IMG/VR virus record: IMGVR_UViG_3300018080_000182
Location: 1-63,602 of that record
Origin: a virus
Direction: 5' to 3' (one strand)
DNA: 63,602 nt
Shown here: piece by piece, positions 8,251-15,562 of the stretch
Position numbering within the stretch: the first letter of the stretch is position 1
Layout: every line of letters starts with the position of its first letter
The notes under the pieces: model-generated
Told to the model about the DNA's origin: nothing
What the model saw: the letters and a program-made list of their open reading frames with translations, nothing else
Databases searched by the model: none
Position numbers and translations under genes: made by a program

Positions 8251-9006
8251 TTAAGGTTGTTGTATGAATTGAGGCTCTATGTCCTCGTTGAAGTTCCTGT
8301 AGTAGAAACTATCAGGGTAAAGGGAAAAATGAACCTCATTCCATATCTTGGACTGTTCAGATTTTTCACTGTCAGCCCCGTAGTGCGCATTAAAATGCTG
8401 TACAACCCTCCCACATGCCATACTGGCCAAAAATGTCACGGTCGTAATAATTGACGCGCTCGCGCCACATGCACTACTATCTGCTTCTTCATCGGAATAT
8501 AAAGTTTTTTTCCATTCTTCTGCTTGTTCACCGTCATGAGGATTGAATGCGTAGACCCGACCGTCTCGCAATCCCATCCTCGTTTCTATGACGAGGTCTG
8601 TATCAAAGGAAAACTTTAAGCATTTATCAAAAATCTCCTCACGAGATTTCATGGTATCTGTAAGCAGAAACACATATGTCGAGCGCACACTCTGTTGATC
8701 AGTAATATACTCATTGTGCACTTCAATTTCAAAGCCGCATTTTCGAAGAATCACTTCTTTAAGAGCTTCTACTTTTGGCATTCCAATATGCGAAGGTTCA
8801 TAAATCTGGTTTGCCAGATTATGCTCCTCTACTTTGTCACCATCAAATACTTTTAAAGTTCCCTGTCCGTGCGGGGAATTTCCCCATCCTAATTGTGCTA
8901 ATATAAAAGCAACGTAGCTTCCGGTTGCACCGGCCCCAACCAGTGCAATTGATTTATTTTTAATTTGCTTCGGGTCAAGCAAATCTATTTGTCTTATATA
9001 ATCCAT
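8251..9006 (-). CDS. E1-like ThiF-family adenylyltransferase
   Basis: A 251-residue Rossmann-type ATP-binding protein. GAGATG at 24-29 is the nucleotide-binding loop, and DGDKVEEHNLANQ at 55-67 matches the conserved D-x-D-x-V-E-x-x-N-L-x-x-Q block of ThiF/MoeB/E1 enzymes. These enzymes adenylate the C-terminus of a ubiquitin-like protein. Cys170 (SSACGAS) is a candidate thioester cysteine. I chose the ATG at 9006 because CCGGAGGATAAT lies just upstream and the JAMM stop is one base away. An upstream in-frame ATG would overlap that gene. It belongs with the E2-like, JAMM and ubiquitin-like genes as one cassette. Confidence 0.85.
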   Translation of the reverse strand: MDYIRQIDLLDPKQIKNKSIALVGAGATGSYVAFILAQLGWGNSPHGQGTLKVFDGDKVEEHNLANQIYEPSHIGMPKVEALKEVILRKCGFEIEVHNEYITDQQSVRSTYVFLLTDTMKSREEIFDKCLKFSFDTDLVIETRMGLRDGRVYAFNPHDGEQAEEWKKTLYSDEEADSSACGASASIITTVTFLASMACGRVVQHFNAHYGADSEKSEQSKIWNEVHFSLYPDSFYYRNFNEDIEPQFIQQP

Positions 9007-9007
9007 A

Positions 9008-9925
9008 TTATCCTCCGGATCCAGATTGTGTTTCAAATTCCTCAATCTGCTTCTCAACGTCAGTCATTAAAGTGGCGATTTCAGCTTCACTAAGAATACT
9101 GTCTGAGCTGTCATCATCCTCTTGTTTCTTATTAACTTTTGTAGTAGTAACGTTGGTGCTTCCGCTATAGTCAAACAGGTTTCCCTGCTGATGACCATGG
9201 TGATAACTATGGCTTCCTGATCGGCAGTGATATTGCCGTGTAGGTATGTTTTTCTCTTTGAGCTTCTTTACTTTCTGCTCTATCTCTTCCATTTCCTGAT
9301 CGTGTTTAAATATCGAATAGACCCTTGCAATTACGTCATACGGGTCTTCAGAATAATCAGGTGTAACAAGCTCCTTTATATCATCGAGCTTTTGTATCAT
9401 TGCATTTTTGGACGCATTTTCTTCGACAGTCCATTTTATATTATCAAAGCGTATTTGATTCTGATAGTCAAAGAATGATATAGATATCTCATTGTCTGAA
9501 CAGATTGCACGTATCAGATACGCTTGAGTAGAGTTCATCCTGTCAAAAGCCTGGGTTTCATCCTGACCAGACGGAGTGGTAAAACCCTGGGGATGATAAT
9601 GCCCCCAGAATCTTATGAAGGGTATTTCTTCTTCACGACCTTTATCACAAAGGTACTCCATCACCTCAGTTTCACCTTCAGGCGATATTTCACATGTTCC
9701 ACCATCTGCAGCACAGTGCTTCGGATAGAATATGTCACGGATGTAATAAGTGTATTCCTCCTGCTCATCAATTATGGCGTAGAATCCAACCTCAGTAGTA
9801 TGAGCCTCTATTAACGCACGAATCCACTTCAAAGCTGTTACGCTGAAAATAATATTCGGAGCAACCTTTTTCTCCTGAGTAAACAGCCTGTAGGTGACCT
9901 TTCTGTCATCTGGTTTAAAATCCAT
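9008..9925 (-). CDS. JAMM/MPN+ metallopeptidase (deubiquitinase-like)
   Basis: A 305-residue protein with a complete JAMM zinc-peptidase motif: Glu45 (TTEVGFYA), then His109-x-His111-Pro with Ser119 and Asp122 (GHYHPQGFTTPSGQD). This is the H-x-H-(x7)-S-x2-D signature of Rpn11/JAB1-type isopeptidases. A charged helical segment (205-235), a His-rich linker (HSYHHGHQQG) and an acidic tail follow. The protein ends in GSGG, a terminal diglycine like that of activated ubiquitin. Its start overlaps the E2-like stop (TAATG) and its stop is one base before the E1-like ATG. It probably matures or removes the phage ubiquitin-like protein. Confidence 0.88.
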   Translation of the reverse strand: MDFKPDDRKVTYRLFTQEKKVAPNIIFSVTALKWIRALIEAHTTEVGFYAIIDEQEEYTYYIRDIFYPKHCAADGGTCEISPEGETEVMEYLCDKGREEEIPFIRFWGHYHPQGFTTPSGQDETQAFDRMNSTQAYLIRAICSDNEISISFFDYQNQIRFDNIKWTVEENASKNAMIQKLDDIKELVTPDYSEDPYDVIARVYSIFKHDQEMEEIEQKVKKLKEKNIPTRQYHCRSGSHSYHHGHQQGNLFDYSGSTNVTTTKVNKKQEDDDSSDSILSEAEIATLMTDVEKQIEEFETQSGSGG

Positions 9926-11079
9926 TAAGGATCAACCTCTTCAGCTATTTTCCAGTTCTTCATATGCGCTCCCCAGCTGTCAGATTCATTAGGACTTGTG
10001 AGGAATCTGAGTAAGCTTTCAGCGATATATTCAAGGTTACGTTCAACGAACGCCTCAAACAGAAAGTCGTATGTATTACCAATACATTTTGAGCCGTTAG
10101 AATCCACATGGCCACACTCCCAGATTCGTGACCCGGTGTTATACCGATGCGTCAAATTGTGAATAGTAATTACACTGTCAACGTCTGTTAAAGCTTTCGG
10201 TGAGAAAAAAGCGCTCAACGCAATACCGATACGCATTGTGCCAACAAGACGCCTTTCACCTTCAATTTCATCATCGGTGATTAGCGGCTCAGTGATAATA
10301 ATAATCTGCTTATCAGTAAAGTAAACATCATTAATGAGCTTATGCCTTTTAACCTCTTCAATCTGATCAATAATACTCTTGATAATCGGGTGCTCCTGGA
10401 CATCGTGCTCCATCAGCTTGATGTTCCGCTTCATTATCAACAACTCACGAAACATTTTGTCAAACTGATTTTTAGTTTCGAGAAGCTGTTTTGCGCGGTT
10501 TGTCGAATCGTCTTCCAGCAGTCGTGCAATTGCTGCATACACTGATTCACGCTCAATCTTAATATCAGCAGGTATGTCGGACGGGCCAATCATACCAGAG
10601 TCAAGCTTAATAGCAAGGTCTGCTGGCGGGTCAACGGTGTCATCTTCCTCAACCGCCTCTTCAGTAGGTACCCCTGGCGCTGGCGCTTCATCATCAGCTT
10701 CTTCAACCGGCATCTCAGCAGCTTCAGCACGTACAGCCTCTTCTGGTGCCGCGTCAGCCTGGTTAGCAGCTTCAGCTGGCTCATCAGCATCTTCACAACG
10801 TCTCACCTGCACCTCATCTTCATCCTGCGTATCTTCTTCCATAACTCTTAAGGAAATCCGTGTTGTATTACGGTGCCTGCTTATGCGTAGCGGCGTTTCC
10901 GGATTTGGGCGCGACCCGTTCGATAACAATCTGATCGCACTCCTTTCGTCTTCTGGCAACACTTTTAATTGAAGACTGCCATCGGCTCCCTGGTCGATTT
11001 CTCTAATTAAATCGTATACACGATCTGGTATAGCATCGACAGTATAACCGACTTCTTTGTTAATGTGGATAGTGACCAC
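9925..11079 (-). CDS. E2-like protein A (putative ubiquitin-conjugating fold) with acidic linker
   Basis: A 384-residue protein. The N-terminal 85 residues are beta-rich and may be a small domain. Residues about 85-155 are a low-complexity Ala/Glu/Asp/Pro linker. The C-terminal 180 residues include HNLTHRYNTGSRIWECGHVD and then Cys332 in SKCIGN, with LLRFLTSPNESDSWG after it. The order H..H..G..C-x-G-N, helix, FL-x-x-N, D-x-x-G matches the pattern seen in bacterial E2-like proteins. The partner gene just upstream carries the same pattern. Start is GTG at 11079 after AAAGGAGG. Catalytic role of Cys332 is inferred. Confidence 0.55.
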   Translation of the reverse strand: MVTIHINKEVGYTVDAIPDRVYDLIREIDQGADGSLQLKVLPEDERSAIRLLSNGSRPNPETPLRISRHRNTTRISLRVMEEDTQDEDEVQVRRCEDADEPAEAANQADAAPEEAVRAEAAEMPVEEADDEAPAPGVPTEEAVEEDDTVDPPADLAIKLDSGMIGPSDIPADIKIERESVYAAIARLLEDDSTNRAKQLLETKNQFDKMFRELLIMKRNIKLMEHDVQEHPIIKSIIDQIEEVKRHKLINDVYFTDKQIIIITEPLITDDEIEGERRLVGTMRIGIALSAFFSPKALTDVDSVITIHNLTHRYNTGSRIWECGHVDSNGSKCIGNTYDFLFEAFVERNLEYIAESLLRFLTSPNESDSWGAHMKNWKIAEEVDP

Positions 11080-11099
11080 TTGGTTATAAACCTCCTTTA

Positions 11100-13055
11100 C
11101 TATGTATGCACTGGAATTAAATTAGCAAACTGTTCGTCAAATTTCTTTTCAGCCTCTACGAGCTTATGAATCTTTTCATACCTGGTGGCGTCATCTGTCA
11201 TATTACCATTCAACGCGGTATCGGCAGCAACTTCAGGCCATTTGTTAACCTGTTCACCAGCACTGTCGGCTGTATTTGCTTCACTGAGAAACAGTATTAT
11301 TTGATATACAAGTTCAAACATATTGCGGCGCTTATACGCATCAGTCATTCCGGTCGCAAGATTACCATGGCAGATGTGACCGTCATGCCATACATGGGGC
11401 GCCTGCATTGCCTGAGAAAATGCATCAATCTGATATTTAGTGTTCTTGATATTGACAGTTTTACCGACATCATATTCGTTGCTGTGCATGCCGATCGCTA
11501 TCTGGAATGTTCCAATGTCATGCCATCTGTCTGTCCGCTCATCCTGAACATAGATGTTATGGGTATAAACATACACCACATTGTCACGCACCACAATAGA
11601 GCTCACCTTGTCAATCGCAAGAGTTTCATCATAATTGCTCTGAGCCTTATCACGCTCATCCTGCATAAATTTACTTTCATCGAAGTATGAAATCTGTTCA
11701 TGGAACTTCTGGAAAATCTTCGCATGCTCCATGGCTTTAGCAAGATGTTCCTTATACTTCTTACGGTGTTCATCACGCTTTTTCTTAAGCTCATCAATAA
11801 TAATTTTGGAGTTACTGACGCTAAATTTAACATAGTCCTCCCGATTGTCAGTATGCATCTGTTCAAGATATGCATTATCAATTTCCTGAAGCGCTTCATA
11901 AGACAGGCTGTGATTATACCGTCTGGTAAACTCAGAAAGAGAAGTTTTGTAGAAATCCGTCTTGCTGAAATCAACCATACAGTATACAATACATCTATCC
12001 TTTAGCGCCCATACCACATTGGTAGCAGTGTCTTTGTACACCTCGTCATATTTATATAAAGAGGTATTCTGACGCTTAGCAAGTATCTCATCAACCTGCT
12101 TATTCTTTTCTTCATCGGTCAGGTCTTTATCTTTCCTTATCATCTCGATTTTTAAATTGTCATCACCATCGCTTGTAGGAGCATACAGTTCTGAAACATT
12201 ATGACCGAAACATATCATGCTTTTGTGGGTATTATAAATAAACCCGGAAGCATATTCAGCACTGATTAAAAAAAGAGTATGATATTCTACCTGGGCCAGC
12301 TTGTAATCATTCTTCATTTCATGAATAACATAATGCGCAAGAAGTGAATTCTTAATAATGACGATATTTCTTTTAAGAGTTGTGGCGACATCGTCTACAG
12401 CACGCTTAATACCTGAATTCATAGAATGGCCAATTGATAAAATATGAAAGCCTTCACACGTATAATCATCATACACTTCAGCGCTTTTTTTACGAGCAAT
12501 TATATTAATAAACTCGTCGATTTTCTGCTGCTGTTTACTGATTTTTGGCTCTTCTTTTTTCTTGGGCTCTTCTTTCTTTTCCTGCTGAGCTGCCTCGCCT
12601 GCCACCTCGGCCGGAACAGCTTCACCGGTTCCAGTTGCCTGTACCGCCTCCTGTGTGGGCTGGTTTGGCTGTGGGTTTAATATTTCAGATATTTTTACTT
12701 TAATATTATCAATATTAAATCGTGCGCCACTTGGCCCCATGGACTTTACAGCCTCATACTGTGAAACTGCTTTTGCATCTTCGCCGGTAATTTCATCGAG
12801 AATCTCGTCATCTGACCAATAGATATGTATAATAGTTCTCATATCCATTACAGTTGAGTTAACAATAATAGGCGTATACTGTGGTGCTGCATTACTCAAT
12901 TGCTCCCACAATTTAGCCAACACGTTCATTATTTTATTGAACCCCACATGGTCAACGGCCGCAACGGTCTTGCCGCTTTCCAACGGGTAGTTCATTATCT
13001 CAACGCCGACTGATTCAGCAATCCATAATTCAACGAACCCGTAAGTATCATTCAT
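11100..13055 (-). CDS. E2-like protein B (large, multi-domain)
   Basis: A 651-residue protein, first gene of the cassette. The N-terminal 130 residues are mixed alpha/beta. A Pro/Glu/Lys linker (about 145-180) follows, then an alpha/beta domain and a long charged coiled coil (about 410-470). Near the C-terminus APHVWHDGHICHGN (Cys562) is followed by a helix, ILFLSEANTADSAG and WPEV. That is the E2-like H-x-x-x-G-x-x-C-x-G-N ... FL-x-x-N-x-x-D-x-x-G pattern, clearer here than in its neighbour. AAGGTG precedes the ATG. The two E2-like genes lie 20 bases apart. The function of the large N-terminal region is unknown. Confidence 0.6.
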   Translation of the reverse strand: MNDTYGFVELWIAESVGVEIMNYPLESGKTVAAVDHVGFNKIMNVLAKLWEQLSNAAPQYTPIIVNSTVMDMRTIIHIYWSDDEILDEITGEDAKAVSQYEAVKSMGPSGARFNIDNIKVKISEILNPQPNQPTQEAVQATGTGEAVPAEVAGEAAQQEKKEEPKKKEEPKISKQQQKIDEFINIIARKKSAEVYDDYTCEGFHILSIGHSMNSGIKRAVDDVATTLKRNIVIIKNSLLAHYVIHEMKNDYKLAQVEYHTLFLISAEYASGFIYNTHKSMICFGHNVSELYAPTSDGDDNLKIEMIRKDKDLTDEEKNKQVDEILAKRQNTSLYKYDEVYKDTATNVVWALKDRCIVYCMVDFSKTDFYKTSLSEFTRRYNHSLSYEALQEIDNAYLEQMHTDNREDYVKFSVSNSKIIIDELKKKRDEHRKKYKEHLAKAMEHAKIFQKFHEQISYFDESKFMQDERDKAQSNYDETLAIDKVSSIVVRDNVVYVYTHNIYVQDERTDRWHDIGTFQIAIGMHSNEYDVGKTVNIKNTKYQIDAFSQAMQAPHVWHDGHICHGNLATGMTDAYKRRNMFELVYQIILFLSEANTADSAGEQVNKWPEVAADTALNGNMTDDATRYEKIHKLVEAEKKFDEQFANLIPVHT

Positions 13056-13132
13056 TTGCTATATGCACCTTCCTTTCGAAAAATAATTATCCATACCATT
13101 ATAGTTATTCCATAATCAATATCGTGATAACA

Positions 13133-13462
13133 TTAATTTTGTTCATTGTGCGCCTTAATAACATTATCGCGGGTCAAGTTAAGCTTCTTCTTGAGCGCCA
13201 CCCATTCTTCTATGGAGTGGCACACAAAAGCATTTACACCGCAGCTATTTAATTTGGCTATTTTAACTTTCTGGAGTTTTCTAACGACTCCTTTTTTCTT
13301 TTTCGCTTCTATAAAAATTGCGCCGGTGAGGCAAGTCGTAAAAAAAATGTCGGGCTCACCGGCGTCACTTGCTTTCATTATTTTGAACACTTCGCAATAC
13401 TGGTCGTATGAACGTAAGTCGCCCAGTATTATATCTTGGACTTTCTTTTCATTTTTTGCCAT
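13133..13462 (-). CDS. VRR-NUC (PD-(D/E)xK) nuclease
   Basis: A 109-residue single-domain protein matching VRR-NUC nucleases found in many phages and in FAN1. GEPDIFF holds the catalytic Asp, FIEAKKKKG the E-x-K pair, and RKLQKVKIAKLNSCGVNAFV the conserved Q and C-terminal strand. An N-terminal Glu/Gln helix (KKVQDIILGDL) precedes them. Members cut branched DNA as Holliday-junction resolvases or structure-specific nucleases. A poor ribosome binding site suggests coupling to the short gene that overlaps its 5' end. Likely part of phage recombination or DNA processing. Confidence 0.8.
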   Translation of the reverse strand: MAKNEKKVQDIILGDLRSYDQYCEVFKIMKASDAGEPDIFFTTCLTGAIFIEAKKKKGVVRKLQKVKIAKLNSCGVNAFVCHSIEEWVALKKKLNLTRDNVIKAHNEQN

Positions 13463-13548
13463 GTCTCAATCACCCATTTCGCTGCTTTTATCAGCATGTA
13501 ATAAGTTCTGTATCTACCGTTTTTGTCCCGTGGCTGCTTGAACCCCAT
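13429..13548 (-). CDS. Small basic protein (39 residues), overlapping
   Basis: A short frame starting by TAATG overlap with the preceding gene (13548-13937) and overlapping the start of the VRR-NUC gene by 34 bases. It encodes a basic protein (MGFKQPRDKNGRYRTYYMLI ... KMKRKSKI). The start overlap and lack of a strong ribosome binding site for the next gene suggest it is translated, at least to couple the two. Function unknown. Confidence 0.4.
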   Translation of the reverse strand: MGFKQPRDKNGRYRTYYMLIKAAKWVIETWQKMKRKSKI

Positions 13549-13937
13549 TACTGGCCACTTTCTATTAAGTAATAAGAATCATCACTGAATGGTATAAATA
13601 TGCTTCTGTGCGGTTGGTTAAGAGATTGCCATATCCATCCGCCAGGAACTTTGATTATTTTATTGTGTTTATCAACCTCGGCAGACTCACCCAGCTGAAG
13701 TCTGTAAAATCGATGTGCCGTTGCGACACTTTCTTTACTCGGCTGTGACACATATTGCCTTAATGGCTCATACTTTTTACGAGCAACTTCCACCCATTCC
13801 GTAATTTTGCGCTCTATCCACTTTTTTCTTTCTAACAGATTAAGCATAGAAGGAGGGGCGTTGTCTCTCCTAAATGCTTCTTCAGCCGCCACCTCAAGGG
13901 TCAGCTTCAGCGCTGCGTTATTGTTTATCAGATCCAT
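13548..13937 (-). CDS. Hypothetical protein
   Basis: A 129-residue protein of unknown family. It has an N-terminal helical half (NLLERKKWIERKITEWVEVA) and a C-terminal Trp/Pro-rich, probably beta half (VPGGWIWQSLNQPHRSIFIP). The ATG follows GGAGGGTAACCG and lies inside the 3' end of the HTH gene, so the two are probably co-translated. No signal peptide or membrane segment. Confidence 0.6.
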   Translation of the reverse strand: MDLINNNAALKLTLEVAAEEAFRRDNAPPSMLNLLERKKWIERKITEWVEVARKKYEPLRQYVSQPSKESVATAHRFYRLQLGESAEVDKHNKIIKVPGGWIWQSLNQPHRSIFIPFSDDSYYLIESGQ

Positions 13938-14214
13938 CGGTTACCCTCCGTGATTTAATAATTCGATTAATTGATTGTTGAGACAGGCCAATGCGTTTAG
14001 ATATATCATGCACTGTCATGCCCTGGTCATACAGTTTAATCGCAGAATTATTACGTTCAGGTATCCTCTCAAGCCTTGATGGTACTCCTAACTTTTTTCT
14101 TTGTTGCTGTACACTTTGTCGGGTTACACCGAGGTGCCTTGCTATTGCGGCGTCTGACCCATAATTATCCATCATATATTCCATTTGCTGTCTTGTAAAT
14201 CTTTTGTTTGCCAA
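13918..14214 (-). CDS. Tandem helix-turn-helix DNA-binding protein
   Basis: A 98-residue protein with two helix-turn-helix motifs. The first is SDAAIARHLGVTRQSVQQQRKK (about 20-41). The second is MTVHDISKRIGLSQQSINRIIKSR (about 65-88), like the HTH of resolvases and homeodomain-like transposase regulators. No catalytic domain is attached, so a transcription or DNA-site-binding role is likely. It starts with TTG at 14214, spaced 5 bases from AAAGGAGG. Confidence 0.75.
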   Translation of the reverse strand: MANKRFTRQQMEYMMDNYGSDAAIARHLGVTRQSVQQQRKKLGVPSRLERIPERNNSAIKLYDQGMTVHDISKRIGLSQQSINRIIKSRRVTDGSDKQ

Positions 14215-14272
14215 GGAACCTCCTTTAAAAAGGTGGAAGGAGGGGCTTGCGCCCCATCCCCCCTTAATATTA

Positions 14273-14905
14273 CTACGTCCTCTTATGCAAATAATGATGC
14301 TTCAAGCCATCATGAATTACCTTCAGACGTTTATACTGCATTCCACCGCTTGCCTGTGCTCGTAAATATTTCGCAACATTACGCCGCTCGGGGGAGTCAG
14401 CATGTTGCTCAATAATATTTACACAGGTATTTGCAGCGATATTTTCATGCCGCTGCTGGGCAATCCGCGGATACAACCATCGAACTGCTCGATTGGGTGT
14501 CATGTGCTTTTCAAGGACATATCCCAGCCCGGATGCTCCATATACCGCTTCACCAGGCTTACCCTCCTTGGATGCAAAGTTCTTATTTAGCCAGGTCTTT
14601 GTATTTGTAATCACAGACGGGCTAAACTCATACTCGCCTGACCTGTCTCTGATAAGCTTCTTTAAAAGGCGATCTGCCTCTTTAGCGTTTGGAGCCATAT
14701 ACACCGTCAACATGTCATCAAGAGTCATGGTTAGGCGTACAGGTTTTTTCCATAAGAATATAATATTCCTTGCGTCTTTGCGCACAATACCATCGTGTAG
14801 CAATCGAGAACTGATTTCCGGGTTTGCCTCAATTCTACGGTGGATTTCAAACCTCAATTCCTTTGGGAATTTAGGCCTTACAGGTGAAACTTTAGGTTTT
14901 GCCAT
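14273..14905 (-). CDS. Hypothetical protein
   Basis: A 210-residue basic protein with no recognised domain. The N-terminus is Pro/Lys-rich (MAKPKVSPVRPKFPKELRFE). The middle is helical, with RLLKKLIRDRSGEYEF and TWLNKNFASKEG. Basic charge suggests nucleic-acid contact, but no motif confirms it. AGGAG precedes the ATG. A GGGGC-GCAA-GCCCC hairpin lies in the gap after its stop. Confidence 0.5.
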   Translation of the reverse strand: MAKPKVSPVRPKFPKELRFEIHRRIEANPEISSRLLHDGIVRKDARNIIFLWKKPVRLTMTLDDMLTVYMAPNAKEADRLLKKLIRDRSGEYEFSPSVITNTKTWLNKNFASKEGKPGEAVYGASGLGYVLEKHMTPNRAVRWLYPRIAQQRHENIAANTCVNIIEQHADSPERRNVAKYLRAQASGGMQYKRLKVIHDGLKHHYLHKRT

Positions 14906-14920
14906 TAGATTTTAAATCTC

Positions 14921-15487
14921 CTATCCGACAGCTTCGGCACTCATTACCATGTCGAGCTGACTGGCTATTGAATCAAGCGTGTTCAATTGATTAATACAGG
15001 CTTTGAATAGCTCCATTGTTTCACCGTACTGCTTATTCAGCCTGTTGTTTATTTCCTGCAACATCATATCTGATGCGCTGTTACTGTGACTTTCGGCACC
15101 GGATTTTTCGGCAACCATGTCAGCAATTTTCTGAAGGTGCTTGTCAGTTAATATTTCAGTGAAATTTTCTTTCGTTGTTGGGCTCTTTTTCGGGCTTTGC
15201 TTGGCCGCTTTTCTTTGCTTCCTGATTTTCGCATGCGTTTCATTAAGAATAGTCTCGGCAAGCTTTAAATTTAATGCAAGGCCGTTCCAATGATACGGCT
15301 TCCCGTGACCCTTTCTTGAAACCGCGCCGTGCTTACGCAGAATCGGTCCCATAGTTACGTTGCGCAGAGTCTTCTCGCACATTTTAGAGAAATCCCTTAT
15401 ATTGCCCTTGTCAACTTTTGCCTTTACTCTTTTCAGGCGTTGCAGGACGATTTTAGGGGTTAATGTTTTTGTTGAGTGGTTGGCCAT
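14921..15487 (-). CDS. Hypothetical basic protein
   Basis: A 188-residue protein. The first half is basic, with a compact, possibly nucleic-acid-binding segment (HGAVSRKGHGKPYHWNGLAL). A Lys/Ser/Pro linker (KQSPKKSPTTKE) and an acidic helical C-terminal half with coiled-coil character follow. AAGGAGGCC precedes the ATG. A terminator between this gene and the upstream SNF2 gene suggests separate regulation. Confidence 0.5.
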   Translation of the reverse strand: MANHSTKTLTPKIVLQRLKRVKAKVDKGNIRDFSKMCEKTLRNVTMGPILRKHGAVSRKGHGKPYHWNGLALNLKLAETILNETHAKIRKQRKAAKQSPKKSPTTKENFTEILTDKHLQKIADMVAEKSGAESHSNSASDMMLQEINNRLNKQYGETMELFKACINQLNTLDSIASQLDMVMSAEAVG

Positions 15488-15509
15488 AATCGGCCTCCTT
15501 TCTTAAAAG

Positions 15510-15535
15510 AAAAAAGGGCCGCATTGCTGCAGCCC
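15510..15535 (-). terminator. Leftward intrinsic terminator after the SNF2 helicase gene
   Basis: On the minus strand GGGCTGC-AGCAAT-GCGGCCC (seven pairs including one G-U) is followed by TTTTTT and CTTTT. It lies just before the ribosome binding site of the gene at 14921-15487. Confidence 0.75.
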
Positions 15536-15562
15536 TCCGTGAATAGTAATTTGATAGAAAAT

